Assembly: GCA_031290005.1 (NCBI GenBank)
Contig: JAITOJ010000142.1
Location: 1-14,543 of the forward strand
DNA length: 14,543 bases
Reading direction: 5' to 3'
Origin: Treponema sp.
Lineage (GTDB): Bacteria; Spirochaetota; Spirochaetia; Treponematales; Treponemataceae
The notes under the pieces are model-generated. The model did not search any database and had not been told where the DNA came from. It worked only from the letters and a program-made list of their open reading frames with translations. Positions 1 through 7,141 of this stretch are shown one piece after another. Both the position numbers and the translations under genes were made by a program. Numbering within the stretch: the first letter of the stretch is position 1; the number at the start of each line of letters is the position of its first letter.

Positions 1-129
1 GGCAAGCCCAAACAGCGTGATGGGCGAAATTGATATGACCTGCTGTACCTCCCCGGCCCCTGCTTTGAAGCACAGCGCCAGCAGCAGCGCCACACCGGTA
101 ATTATTCTTTTGCAAAATCCTTTCTTCAT
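1..129 (-). CDS. Secreted or membrane protein, N-terminus only (cut by window edge)
   Basis: The leftward frame starts at ATG 129 and is still open at the window edge after 43 codons. The start is fixed by AGGAGG at 135-140, five bases before the ATG. The protein begins MKKGFCKRIITGVALLLALC, a basic N-terminus plus hydrophobic core, followed by AGAG and EVQQV, which fits a type I signal peptide with cleavage near residue 26. A lipoprotein reading at Cys20 is less likely because Phe-Lys follows it. Only 13 bp separate this gene from the lipoprotein gene upstream, so they are probably co-transcribed. The mature part visible (ISISPITLFGLA) is too short to name a family; an exported envelope protein is as far as the sequence goes. 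Confidence 0.75.
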   Translation of the reverse strand, partial: MKKGFCKRIITGVALLLALCFKAGAGEVQQVISISPITLFGLA

Positions 130-142
130 AATAACCTCCTAA

Positions 143-853
143 TCAACCCAAATTGCCGATTTTTACGGTAGTATCAGCGGATTCACTGATACGGGGAATG
201 ACTGAACAGACCCCTATCGCCTGTTGTATATCTTCCACCGTTACCATGTCGCCGGTTTGAAATATAGTATATGCCTTTTTCGTGAATTCGGCATACACCG
301 TTCCCGCTTCATCGGTTATCAGATAACGCTGGTCGCCCCGCCGCAGTAAGGGATGTATCGGCATTCCGATATTGGGAAACGGGGTTTGTCCGCCGGATAC
401 CCGCAGGGTGAACGCTTTCCCGTTGATGGAAAAATCCGCCAGCCTGGCGGGCATGTCCGCTTTCATCACCATTGTGTCCCGTGGAATATCGAAGGGCGTA
501 AAGCTGAACTGTCCGGGCATTTTGTCTACCGTCACCTTCGTAATATCCGGCGTGGAAATAATCAGTTTGGTCATCTGACAGTCAACGGCCACATCCTGGG
601 TGTTCCCATTCACCGTAATCGTCCCCTCCCACGACCATGGAAATACGGGTGATAATAACCGTAACGGCGCGGAAGCCTTGCCAATAACGGCTATGGCATC
701 CTTGGGCAATTTCTTGACCGAGCCTTTTTGTACGATTTTTCCTTCCCGTACCACGGGAAAATTTGCGGTTGACTCACCGTAATAGGTGGTTCGGCATGAA
801 CTCATCATAACCGTTGCGGCAATGAGTCCAAAAAAAAGAAATGTGCGTTTCAT
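143..853 (-). CDS. Putative lipoprotein, function unknown
   Basis: 236 residues. AGGAGG sits eight bases before the ATG at 853. The N-terminus MKRTFLFFGLIAATVMMSSC is a lipoprotein-like signal peptide with Cys20 as the lipidation site; the -3 to -1 residues M-S-S are a loose lipobox of the kind seen in spirochaetes. The remainder is rich in short beta-strand-like stretches (for example GTITVNGNTQDVAV and ADFSINGKAFTLRV), has no transmembrane helix, and is probably an envelope-anchored beta-rich protein. I do not recognise the family. It is the first full gene of a leftward pair, 13 bp from the next gene. Its leader contains a GC-rich hairpin, and an out-of-frame extension of the upstream small ORF could overlap its first 80 bases. 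Confidence 0.8.
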   Translation of the reverse strand: MKRTFLFFGLIAATVMMSSCRTTYYGESTANFPVVREGKIVQKGSVKKLPKDAIAVIGKASAPLRLLSPVFPWSWEGTITVNGNTQDVAVDCQMTKLIISTPDITKVTVDKMPGQFSFTPFDIPRDTMVMKADMPARLADFSINGKAFTLRVSGGQTPFPNIGMPIHPLLRRGDQRYLITDEAGTVYAEFTKKAYTIFQTGDMVTVEDIQQAIGVCSVIPRISESADTTVKIGNLG

Positions 854-882
854 AAAATACCTCCTGAAAGAAAATATGCACT

Positions 883-901
883 ACGCGCCGTTGCGGCGCG
901 T
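883..901 (-). promoter_or_regulatory. GC-rich hairpin in the lipoprotein gene leader
   Basis: A perfect 8-bp inverted repeat (ACGCGCCG / CGGCGCGT) encloses a 3-base loop and lies 30 bp upstream of the lipoprotein ATG at 853. In the leftward transcript it is followed by a moderately T-rich stretch (AGTGCATATTTTCTTT) before the AGGAGG. It could act as an attenuator, a partial terminator for the upstream small-ORF transcript, or an mRNA 5' stabiliser. The lack of an immediate U-run makes a strong terminator unlikely. Confidence 0.45.
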
Positions 902-918
902 GAAGTACCGGAAAGATT

Positions 919-1044
919 GAGCCGGCTAAATGGGGCTCCGAGCCGGCTAAATGAGACTCCGAGCCGGCTAAATGGGGCTCCGAGCCGGCTAAATAAGGCT
1001 CCGAGCCGGCTAAATAAGGCTCCGAGCCGGCTAAATGGGGCTCC
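919..1044. repeat. Six 21-bp tandem repeats (plus degenerate seventh)
   Basis: Six head-to-tail 21-bp units begin at 919, 940, 961, 982, 1003 and 1024. A degraded start of a seventh (GAGTCGGC) is at 1045-1052. Each unit carries the 8-bp palindrome AGCCGGCT and arms GAGCC / GGCTC that can pair within or between units. Units differ only at a few G/A positions in the middle. Four of the six reading frames stay open. Leftward the array can encode heptads SEP(H/Y)LAG, and rightward SRLN(G/K)AP. Unit differences are milder in the leftward frame (one silent change, H/Y, P/S) than in the rightward one (G/K/E, A/T), so if it is coding at all the leftward frame is the better choice. Confidence 0.9.
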
Positions 1045-1090
1045 GAGTCGGCGTAGAGAAATGCCGGGGATAGTAAGAATGTGTCAGTGG

Positions 1091-1258
1091 TTACAGTAAG
1101 ATTAGCCGCGCGCCCCGTCCGGGGGGGGGGGCTGGATTGTTAGATAAATAGAGTGGAGAGAAGAGAGGGTTGGGGGTTGCGGTTTTCCTGCCAGGGAGGG
1201 CAGCGTTGAAGGGTGCTACGGTAGACTGCCGTGTAAGTCTTGTGGTGTTTGTGGTCAT
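1091..1258 (-). CDS. Small ORF with strong promoter and RBS; ends just after a C11 tract
   Basis: 55 codons read from ATG 1258. Two signals argue that it is real: a purine-rich ribosome binding site (GGAGAAGGAGGAG, 1262-1274) just before the ATG, and a near-consensus promoter upstream (TTGACA, 17 bp, TATACT; 1316-1293). The peptide starts MTTNTTRLTRQSTV, is rich in Thr, Pro and Asn, and has no clear domain or signal peptide. Near its end it reads through 11 consecutive C residues (G on the plus strand, 1121-1131) and stops 28 bp later. With one extra C, or two fewer, the frame would avoid that stop and continue through the SEPHLAG repeats to a stop at 774-776, giving 161 residues with one extra C and overlapping the lipoprotein start. 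It may equally be a decayed gene. Confidence 0.4.
   Translation of the reverse strand: MTTNTTRLTRQSTVAPFNAALPGRKTATPNPLFSPLYLSNNPAPPPGRGARLILL
1121..1131. repeat. Homopolymer G11 (C11 on minus strand)
   Basis: Eleven consecutive G residues are by far the longest G/C homopolymer in the window. The tract lies inside the leftward small ORF, about 155 bp downstream of its predicted transcription start. Poly-G tracts of this length are known to vary by slipped-strand mispairing in Treponema pallidum. Here a change of +1 or -2 would join the small ORF to the repeat frame. Assembly or base-calling error is a real alternative. Confidence 0.9.
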
Positions 1259-1292
1259 GGGCTCCTCCTTCTCCAAAAGGGTTATGCGAAGG

Positions 1293-1321
1293 AGTATAGC
1301 AAACCAGGGGAAGGGTGTCAA
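1293..1321 (-). promoter_or_regulatory. Sigma70-type promoter, leftward (small ORF / lipoprotein)
   Basis: On the minus strand TTGACA (1321-1316) is separated by 17 bp from TATACT (1298-1293). The -35 is perfect and the -10 matches five of six. The predicted transcription start near 1286 leaves a leader of about 28 bases carrying the strong Shine-Dalgarno sequence of the small ORF. It is the strongest leftward promoter seen upstream of the lipoprotein gene and is divergent from the promoter of the diguanylate cyclase unit. Confidence 0.7.
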
Positions 1322-1368
1322 GGGGCGGGGCGGGGAATTGCGAATTGCTGGAACGTCCGCCTGCCCAC

Positions 1369-1398
1369 TTGCCCAAGACCCCCGGTTTCCGGTATAAT
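1369..1398 (+). promoter_or_regulatory. Promoter of the diguanylate cyclase operon, leaderless geometry
   Basis: TTGCCC (1369-1374), an 18-bp spacer and a perfect TATAAT (1393-1398). A start seven bases past the -10 falls on the A of the ATG at 1405. No Shine-Dalgarno sequence lies before that ATG, so the mRNA is probably leaderless. Confidence 0.65.
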
Positions 1399-1404
1399 AC
1401 TCCC

Positions 1405-2928
1405 ATGACTGGCACGGAGTTTGCGATTATTTTTTTTCAATCTCTGAATAAAATCGGACTCTGCATAGCATTGTGTTATGTATACAAGCATCGTCACCTG
1501 AAGCTCACGGACTTTCTGGATTTTGCCTGTATGTCGGCATGTCTGCTGGCAACCAGCATCATCTTTGACCTTGCCTTGATTCAAAACGTTCAGGAACATT
1601 TGGCATTCGTGTTTGCCTTTGGCACGGCGTTCTATTTCCTGGCTCACGGCTTTTATGCCTGTGTTGTCCTGGCATTGTTTGGGTACTATAACAACCCCGG
1701 ATTCAAGTTTGCCCGCCTGTTTCTGGTTGTCCCTGGACTGCTGGTTGCCGCCGCCTGCGTACGGCCGGAATTCTTTTTTCATGCCGGAACAACGGAACAT
1801 TCCAGCAGCGGGCCCGTCTTTTTTGCCGCTCCGGTCTTTTGGGCCGCTTTTGTCTATCTGGCAGCGGTCTATATCTTCCTGTTTGTTGCGGCCCTGCGTT
1901 CACCCAAAGAATACATCCTCCAGAACAAGGGAGCGCTCATGCTTTTTACTCTGCTCCCAGCCCTGTTCCAGAGCGCCTGTCTGGTCTTTGAGGCCTGTTT
2001 TCCCGCCCGGATTTTCAGCGTCGCCTCCTGCACCGGTTTTCTGACCCCGTTATTAATAATCTATTCCTATTGGCGGCATTTTTCCTCATCCCGGCAGTTG
2101 GTAGCGGAGGATACGAATGACCGTTACATCATCTTCGATGTGTTCGGGGTCTGTGCCGACTCAAACGCCGCCTGCCGCCGGTTTTTTCGAGACTTTTATG
2201 ATATGGATAAAGCCATTACTCTCCGGACTCTTTCCGAATTGATCGGCATCTCTGTGGGGGAACTGCTGACCATGCAAACCAGGGACTTTCAGCTTTCCCG
2301 ATGGGGTGAGCAAAAGTTTTATCAGATCGAACGTTTTGTGGTACAACTCCGTAATCTGAATCAATTGAACGGCGCCGGATTCTGGATTCGGGATGTCACG
2401 CTGTTCAAGGAACGTGAACAAAGTCTGGCGAACCTGATTGACCGGGACGTCCTGACCGACCTGTGCAGCCGCCGGTATTTTTATTCCCTTTTTGAAGCCC
2501 TGAAAAATGACTCAAGCCGGACAGGCAGCACTATGGCGATTCTGATGTTCGACATCGACTTTTTCAAGCGCATCAATGATACCTACGGCCACCCAGCCGG
2601 GGATGTGGTGCTGCAAGGGGTGGCTAAACGGGTGGCTGCCTGTCTGCGTTCCGGTGACACCCTGTGCCGGTTCGGGGGCGAGGAATTTCTTGCCTTGCTG
2701 GATGATACCACCCCGGAAGAAGCCCGGCAAACCGCGGCCCGAATACTGAATGCCGTGTCCGCGGGGCCGCTTTCTGTGCCATGCGGAGAAAATGTCAGCA
2801 TAACCGTGAGTATCGGTGGTACGGTATTTGATCTGTCGCCCCAACTGCACATCAGCGACCTGCTCCAGGCGGCGGACAAAAAGCTCTATTTTGCTAAAAG
2901 CCATAACCGGAATCAAGCGGTTTTTTAG
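1405..2928 (+). CDS. Membrane diguanylate cyclase with intact I-site (GGDEF protein)
   Basis: 507 residues from ATG 1405. A longer frame back to GTG 1315 would run through the TATAAT promoter and is rejected. Residues 1-225 hold about seven hydrophobic segments, a probable sensory membrane module. Residues about 237-335 are PAS-like, and 345-507 form the GGDEF domain. This has the metal-binding segment FDIDFFKRINDTYGH (382-396), the active-site loop GGEEF (424-428) and, five residues before it, RSGD (415-418), the product-inhibition I-site. It is predicted to make cyclic di-GMP from two GTP at the inner membrane and to be feedback inhibited. It is first of three rightward genes and has a close paralogue 20 bp downstream with the same layout, so the pair arose by tandem duplication. 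The signal sensed is unknown. Confidence 0.92.
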   Translation: MTGTEFAIIFFQSLNKIGLCIALCYVYKHRHLKLTDFLDFACMSACLLATSIIFDLALIQNVQEHLAFVFAFGTAFYFLAHGFYACVVLALFGYYNNPGFKFARLFLVVPGLLVAAACVRPEFFFHAGTTEHSSSGPVFFAAPVFWAAFVYLAAVYIFLFVAALRSPKEYILQNKGALMLFTLLPALFQSACLVFEACFPARIFSVASCTGFLTPLLIIYSYWRHFSSSRQLVAEDTNDRYIIFDVFGVCADSNAACRRFFRDFYDMDKAITLRTLSELIGISVGELLTMQTRDFQLSRWGEQKFYQIERFVVQLRNLNQLNGAGFWIRDVTLFKEREQSLANLIDRDVLTDLCSRRYFYSLFEALKNDSSRTGSTMAILMFDIDFFKRINDTYGHPAGDVVLQGVAKRVAACLRSGDTLCRFGGEEFLALLDDTTPEEARQTAARILNAVSAGPLSVPCGENVSITVSIGGTVFDLSPQLHISDLLQAADKKLYFAKSHNRNQAVF

Positions 2929-2948
2929 CACCTGACGCTGGGAGGGAT

Positions 2949-4475
2949 ATGGATGCAAAAACGTATGTAAGCGCTTTTCTCTTCTGTGGCAATCTGGCGT
3001 GCGCTGTTTACGTCATGCGGTTTTCAAACCAATACCGTAAAAAAGGCATTGTTCTGTTTACCCCTTTTTTTTACTTTGCGGTCGCGGTATTTATCCAGAG
3101 CTTCCTGGCCTTTGTTTTTCTGTATCCTCTGCTGAACGGCTGCCGGATGTATATTGCTTCGATTATTACGGGATTTATCTTTATTTCCTATATCCTGTTT
3201 ATCTATTTTATGTCTTTTTTGCTGGGGCTTTCGGAACGCCGCCGGAAACTGATTGCCCTGCCGTCGATGTGCCTGCCAGCCATTGCCGCGGTTATCTCCT
3301 TCACCAATCCCTGGACGCCGTTTTTTTTTGATTCCGCACCGGTGGCCGGCCAGGCGTTTTTTGTGTTCACCCGCACGCCGTTCTTGCTGGTTTTCACCAT
3401 AGGGATTCTGATTGTCTTCGTGGGTATGATTATCATCACCATAAGAAGTCCCCGGGTGCGCTTCCGCAACACGGGATTTCTCAATATGGTGCTGATTATC
3501 GCTATGGTTCTTCCCATCACCGCAGACCTCCTGGCATGGCTTATCCCTCCGCTCGCCGGGATAGGGGTGTCCCATTTCTGTGTGACCCTGGCGGCTCTGA
3601 TTATCATCCAGGTGTTCTGGGGCTATTTGCCGGTTTCCCAGCATATTGCCGCGGAATATTCGGATATGATTTACCTGGTTTTCGACACCTTCGGACGCTG
3701 CACTGATATAAACCACCGGGGCCTTGAATTTTTCAATGCCAATCAAACTTCGGCTGCTGCCCCCACCGTGTCGAGACTGCTTGAACTGACCGGTATCTCC
3801 CTTTATGACCTGAGGCACGGCAAGGAGCAGGATTTTCAACTTTGCCGGGACGGGCAGACCCGGTATTACACTATCCGGCGTTTTGCGGTGAGCAAGATTC
3901 ATATCTGGGGGGAGAACGCCATCGGAGTGGCAATCCGGGATACCACCCGGTTCAGAATGCAGGAACAGTTTTTGACCGAAATGGCAAACTGGGACCCCCT
4001 GACCAAGGTGCACAACCGCCGTTTTTTTTACACCGTCTTTGCCAATCTGCAAAGTTTTGACGCGGAACCCACCCATGGGGTTTTGATGGTGGACATTGAT
4101 TTTTTCAAGACCGTCAACGATACGTGGGGGCATCTGTCTGGCGACGAGGTGCTGACCAAGATTGCCCAGCGCTGCAAAGACTGTCTCTGTGTCAACGATG
4201 TGATTTGCCGCTATGGCGGCGAGGAATTCCTCCTGCTTCTGACAGGCTGCAAACCGGCGGAACTGCCTGCTGTTGCGGAACGAATCCGGGCCGCCATTGG
4301 AGCAACGCCTGTCACTGTGGCCGGAGGCATCCAGATTCCCGTCACTGTCAGTGTGGGCGGATACAGTTTCACCATAACAAAGGATACTGATGTGGATTAC
4401 GTGGTTGAACAGGTTGACGCCGCCATGTATCAGGCAAAGGCGAACGGCAGAAATCAGGTATTTATTGCCCCATAA
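2949..4475 (+). CDS. Membrane diguanylate cyclase paralogue lacking the I-site arginine
   Basis: 508 residues. GGGAGGG lies just before ATG 2949. The layout matches the preceding gene: about seven membrane segments (1-228), a PAS-like region (about 237-335) and a GGDEF domain (345-508). The catalytic features are present: VDIDFFKTVNDTWGH (381-395) and GGEEF (423-427). The inhibitory RxxD site is replaced by CVND (414-417), so the arginine that contacts product c-di-GMP is missing and this enzyme may escape feedback inhibition. The membrane modules of the two paralogues differ much more than the catalytic domains, which suggests different input signals. It is second in the operon, 20 bp after the first gene and 30 bp before the TPR-like gene. 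A c-di-GMP effector role instead of synthesis is unlikely because the catalytic loop is intact. Confidence 0.92.
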   Translation: MDAKTYVSAFLFCGNLACAVYVMRFSNQYRKKGIVLFTPFFYFAVAVFIQSFLAFVFLYPLLNGCRMYIASIITGFIFISYILFIYFMSFLLGLSERRRKLIALPSMCLPAIAAVISFTNPWTPFFFDSAPVAGQAFFVFTRTPFLLVFTIGILIVFVGMIIITIRSPRVRFRNTGFLNMVLIIAMVLPITADLLAWLIPPLAGIGVSHFCVTLAALIIIQVFWGYLPVSQHIAAEYSDMIYLVFDTFGRCTDINHRGLEFFNANQTSAAAPTVSRLLELTGISLYDLRHGKEQDFQLCRDGQTRYYTIRRFAVSKIHIWGENAIGVAIRDTTRFRMQEQFLTEMANWDPLTKVHNRRFFYTVFANLQSFDAEPTHGVLMVDIDFFKTVNDTWGHLSGDEVLTKIAQRCKDCLCVNDVICRYGGEEFLLLLTGCKPAELPAVAERIRAAIGATPVTVAGGIQIPVTVSVGGYSFTITKDTDVDYVVEQVDAAMYQAKANGRNQVFIAP

Positions 4476-4505
4476 TATGCCGATAAGAAATAAGAGGAAT
4501 GTCCG

Positions 4506-5600
4506 GTGAAAATCTTTAGAGGCCTTTTTGTTTTTTTTCTCTGCCTGTCCGCCGTCTGCGCTCCGGCGGCTGCGGTAACCACTTTGCGCCCGGAAGAACA
4601 GCCTTGGCGTCTTATGGAACGCGCTCAGATAGCCTTTGACCAGCATGATTTTGGCGCTTCGGTCAAGTTTGCGGAAGAGGCAAAGCGGAACAAAGCGCGG
4701 GAATATGCCTGGTTTGTATCGGTGCTTTCAGCAGAAATACATTCTCAACAAATACAGCGGACGGGAGGTAAAATAGACGCCGTGCTGAGAGAGCTTAAAG
4801 ACCGGGAAGCCCGCAATGCTATAGAAATTGTGTCCTACTTTACCGCTCTGCATGACCCGGATTATTATCATGACAGCGCATCTGAGCTTATTGCCTATAT
4901 TTCGAGTATGGGTGTCTTTCCAGAAGCAGAATGCCTTATCGGCGATGTCTATCTGCTGGAAAGTGAAATTGAACTTGCCAAAACATACTATATGAAGGCC
5001 TGGGAGCAGTCCTACGCCCTGGATATTCCTGACAGTAAATATGATATTTTGTATAAACTTGCGCGTCTGGCCGGCATGGCGGAAGACGATGAATTATTTG
5101 AACAGTCCCTGCTGCTGGTTCTTGCGGATGACCCTTACTACAACAGCACAACCCAGTTTGCTTATCTTAATGCGGTAATTCAGGCAATCAACCGAGGATA
5201 TTCGGCGGACCGGATTTTTTTAATGTACCGCGCCAATACCTATCGTTCACTGGATGCGGCGGCGCTGCTTGCCCCGTTTTATAAACGCAAACAGGACCCT
5301 GAAAAATACCTTCAAATTGCTATTTTAAGCGTCCTAACGGCATTTTCACGGATGCATGAAATTCTTGGCGAACGGGATTTGGAATATGCCTATACAACTC
5401 TGGATGATTTTTTTGCCAAGGCAAAGCGCTATGCGGATATACAGGAATGGATAACCAACCACATGGTTTGGGAATGTTTTATAAGCTTCGCGGATGCCGC
5501 TGCAATGCAGGGCAAACAATCCCTGGCTGAAGAAATCCGCCGGATTATATTGCGGCACGGCCCAAACCGCATTGTGGAACTTGTCCGGCGAAATCAGTAA
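4506..5600 (+). CDS. Exported TPR-like repeat protein
   Basis: 364 residues. The start is GTG 4506, chosen because AGAGGA (4493-4498) lies seven bases before it and the signal peptide follows at once: MKIFRGLFVFFLCLSAVCAP with probable cleavage after AAA near residue 23. The mature protein is almost entirely alpha-helical with tetratricopeptide spacing; the clearest repeat is residues 139-169 (PEAECLIGDVYLL..A..YYMKAWEQS), and others are degenerate. Such proteins usually act as periplasmic or membrane-associated scaffolds. It is third in the operon with the two diguanylate cyclases, 30 bp after the second, so it could be a partner or sensor component for them; this is inference. Its last codons overlap the 3' end of the convergent Omp85-like gene by 7 bp. 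Confidence 0.75.
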   Translation: MKIFRGLFVFFLCLSAVCAPAAAVTTLRPEEQPWRLMERAQIAFDQHDFGASVKFAEEAKRNKAREYAWFVSVLSAEIHSQQIQRTGGKIDAVLRELKDREARNAIEIVSYFTALHDPDYYHDSASELIAYISSMGVFPEAECLIGDVYLLESEIELAKTYYMKAWEQSYALDIPDSKYDILYKLARLAGMAEDDELFEQSLLLVLADDPYYNSTTQFAYLNAVIQAINRGYSADRIFLMYRANTYRSLDAAALLAPFYKRKQDPEKYLQIAILSVLTAFSRMHEILGERDLEYAYTTLDDFFAKAKRYADIQEWITNHMVWECFISFADAAAMQGKQSLAEEIRRIILRHGPNRIVELVRRNQ

Positions 5601-7141
5601 AACAAACCGATTCCGATGGAAATTTCATCATCCGGTTTGTTTTCCCGCCAACTCATATCGATTTTGTCCGCCAGAAAACGCCGCCCCATATCTATTCCAT
5701 AACTGAATCGTCCCTGAATAGACCGCCATCTGGACGGGAAAATCAGCACTTCAAACCCAGCCGCGTACCAGCCGTCTTGGAGAGAAAATGTCCGGCCTGT
5801 AGCGCCATTGTGTATCAGCGCAATGTCGGCAAAAGGTAAAACCTGCAATTCAAAATCGAAAACTCCGAACCAGGAAGGCATGTCTCTTTCTCTTCGGAAA
5901 ATTTTCTGGAAAACCCATTTTCCCCAGCCCCGCCAGTCAGTCTGAACAATCTTTACAGGTATGTCTAAATTTACCACCAGAGCCATGGATGTGCCGATCC
6001 AACGCTGGGAGTCCAAAATTCCCCGCAGTCTGCCGCCTATATCTTCCGTGTTGTTATAATAGGCCACAAAATAGGTGCGTTCGGTAATACCAATATATTT
6101 CGAAGCTCCAAAGCCGCTGAATTCGGCCCGGATAGAGGGAACAAACTGTTTGTTTGCTTCCTTCTTTTTTTCATCGAAATTCCAGTCAAAGTTTTGCCCG
6201 AAAGAAAAGGCGTATCCCTTCCGAAAGTTATCGTGCCAGTTTATATGCCATGCCCCGATTGAATATCCCGGGCCGGCTGTGGGACTCTGTAAATCCGGAT
6301 GTGCGATGCCGTCTTTGTCCCAGTTATAGGTAAAATGGAGATTCGGAGTAAAAGAAACAGGGGTCACTTCGGAAATCCAGCCGATAACCAGAGGCAGTGC
6401 CAATTCCGCATATTCCGTAGAGTAGAGCGCGTCTCCTTGCTCCTTATAGTCATATTCATACCGGATACTGTGGCGTACCGAAAATCTCAGTTTTACCGAG
6501 TTATTCAGAGGAAATGTAACCCCTACTCCGGTGGTATAAGTGAATTCCGGCTGCGCCCTGTCGGTTTCATCCAAAAATGCCCAATTCAGGGAAAAATAAT
6601 TTGTCCATTCCGCGTCAAATTTGTGAAGCTGAAAAGGAAGAACATAATCAAAATTAATACCTATCGTATTCGGATCTTTGCCTTGTCTCTCTCTGTCCAG
6701 ATCATAATTATAGTTAAGGTCAAAGGTCAGCGTCCGCATCAGGCCAAGAAAATTGTAGTCCTTCAATTTGAGTTTGAATTCAAACCCGTTATTGGAATTA
6801 TATTTGGGATACGGCGTTCCAAAAATATTCCAGGTGTCTTTTGTCCGAATCATCACCATAACAAGGATAAGGTCATCCCTTCCCGTTTCAGGCGTGGAAT
6901 AGGTGAGCTCGGTGTTTGCCAGGGTGCGCTGATTAATTAGTTCCTGTCTAATAAGGTTTATGTACCCGTCGAATTCCTCAAAGGAATAAAAAACCCGCTC
7001 TTCGTCGATAGGAACTGCCAAACGCAAGGCATATTCTTTGGTGATGCCGGTTATATCGTATTTTACCTCCGCAATACGAAACTGCTCCCCATAGGCGAGA
7101 GCGCAAAAAAGAAAAAAAGGAAAAAGAAGTAATTTTTTCAT
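5594..7141 (-). CDS. Omp85-like outer-membrane barrel protein with one POTRA domain
   Basis: 515 residues from ATG 7141. Signal peptide MKKLLLFPFFLFCALAYG, cleavage near residue 18. Residues about 20-105 fit a single POTRA domain (strand FRIAEVKYDI, two helices, paired strands ending LILVMVMIRTKDTW). From about 115 to 515 alternating aromatic beta strands form a probable outer-membrane barrel. RLRGI (371-375) fits the conserved L6 loop (V/L-R-G) of Omp85 proteins, and the chain ends SIGIGLFY with an aromatic C-terminal residue. BamA has five POTRA domains, so this is not the essential BamA but a smaller transporter or assembly factor. Its ATG directly abuts the TAA of the sugar transferase gene and it has only a weak AAGG upstream, so translation is probably coupled. 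A role in exporting or displaying the glycan made by that enzyme is a guess from context. Confidence 0.7.
   Translation of the reverse strand: MKKLLLFPFFLFCALAYGEQFRIAEVKYDITGITKEYALRLAVPIDEERVFYSFEEFDGYINLIRQELINQRTLANTELTYSTPETGRDDLILVMVMIRTKDTWNIFGTPYPKYNSNNGFEFKLKLKDYNFLGLMRTLTFDLNYNYDLDRERQGKDPNTIGINFDYVLPFQLHKFDAEWTNYFSLNWAFLDETDRAQPEFTYTTGVGVTFPLNNSVKLRFSVRHSIRYEYDYKEQGDALYSTEYAELALPLVIGWISEVTPVSFTPNLHFTYNWDKDGIAHPDLQSPTAGPGYSIGAWHINWHDNFRKGYAFSFGQNFDWNFDEKKKEANKQFVPSIRAEFSGFGASKYIGITERTYFVAYYNNTEDIGGRLRGILDSQRWIGTSMALVVNLDIPVKIVQTDWRGWGKWVFQKIFRRERDMPSWFGVFDFELQVLPFADIALIHNGATGRTFSLQDGWYAAGFEVLIFPSRWRSIQGRFSYGIDMGRRFLADKIDMSWRENKPDDEISIGIGLFY
5599..5643. terminator. Bidirectional terminator between convergent overlapping genes
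   Basis: A perfect 11-bp inverted repeat (AAAACAAACCG at 5599-5609, CGGTTTGTTTT at 5633-5643) closes a 23-base loop, which can form an inner stem GATG / CATC. The T-rich 3' arm ends in TTTT on both strands, so it can serve both converging genes. It lies mostly inside the 3' coding end of the leftward gene. The stem is AT-rich, so efficiency may be moderate. Confidence 0.55.

Noticed and set aside
917..1099. Rightward SRLNGAP heptad ORF over the tandem repeats
   Set aside because: It starts at TTG without a ribosome binding site, and the unit differences all change the amino acid (G, E, K; A, T), so there is no sign of protein-level selection.
1315..1404. 30-codon N-terminal extension of the first diguanylate cyclase
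   Set aside because: The extension covers the -35 and perfect TATAAT box, is GC-rich and lacks a Shine-Dalgarno sequence; the membrane segments begin right after ATG 1405.
3024..4646. 540-codon leftward open frame
   Set aside because: It lies antisense to the second diguanylate cyclase and the start of the TPR-like gene, is rich in Gln, His, Arg and Lys as expected of a shadow frame, and has no promoter, ribosome binding site or recognisable domain.
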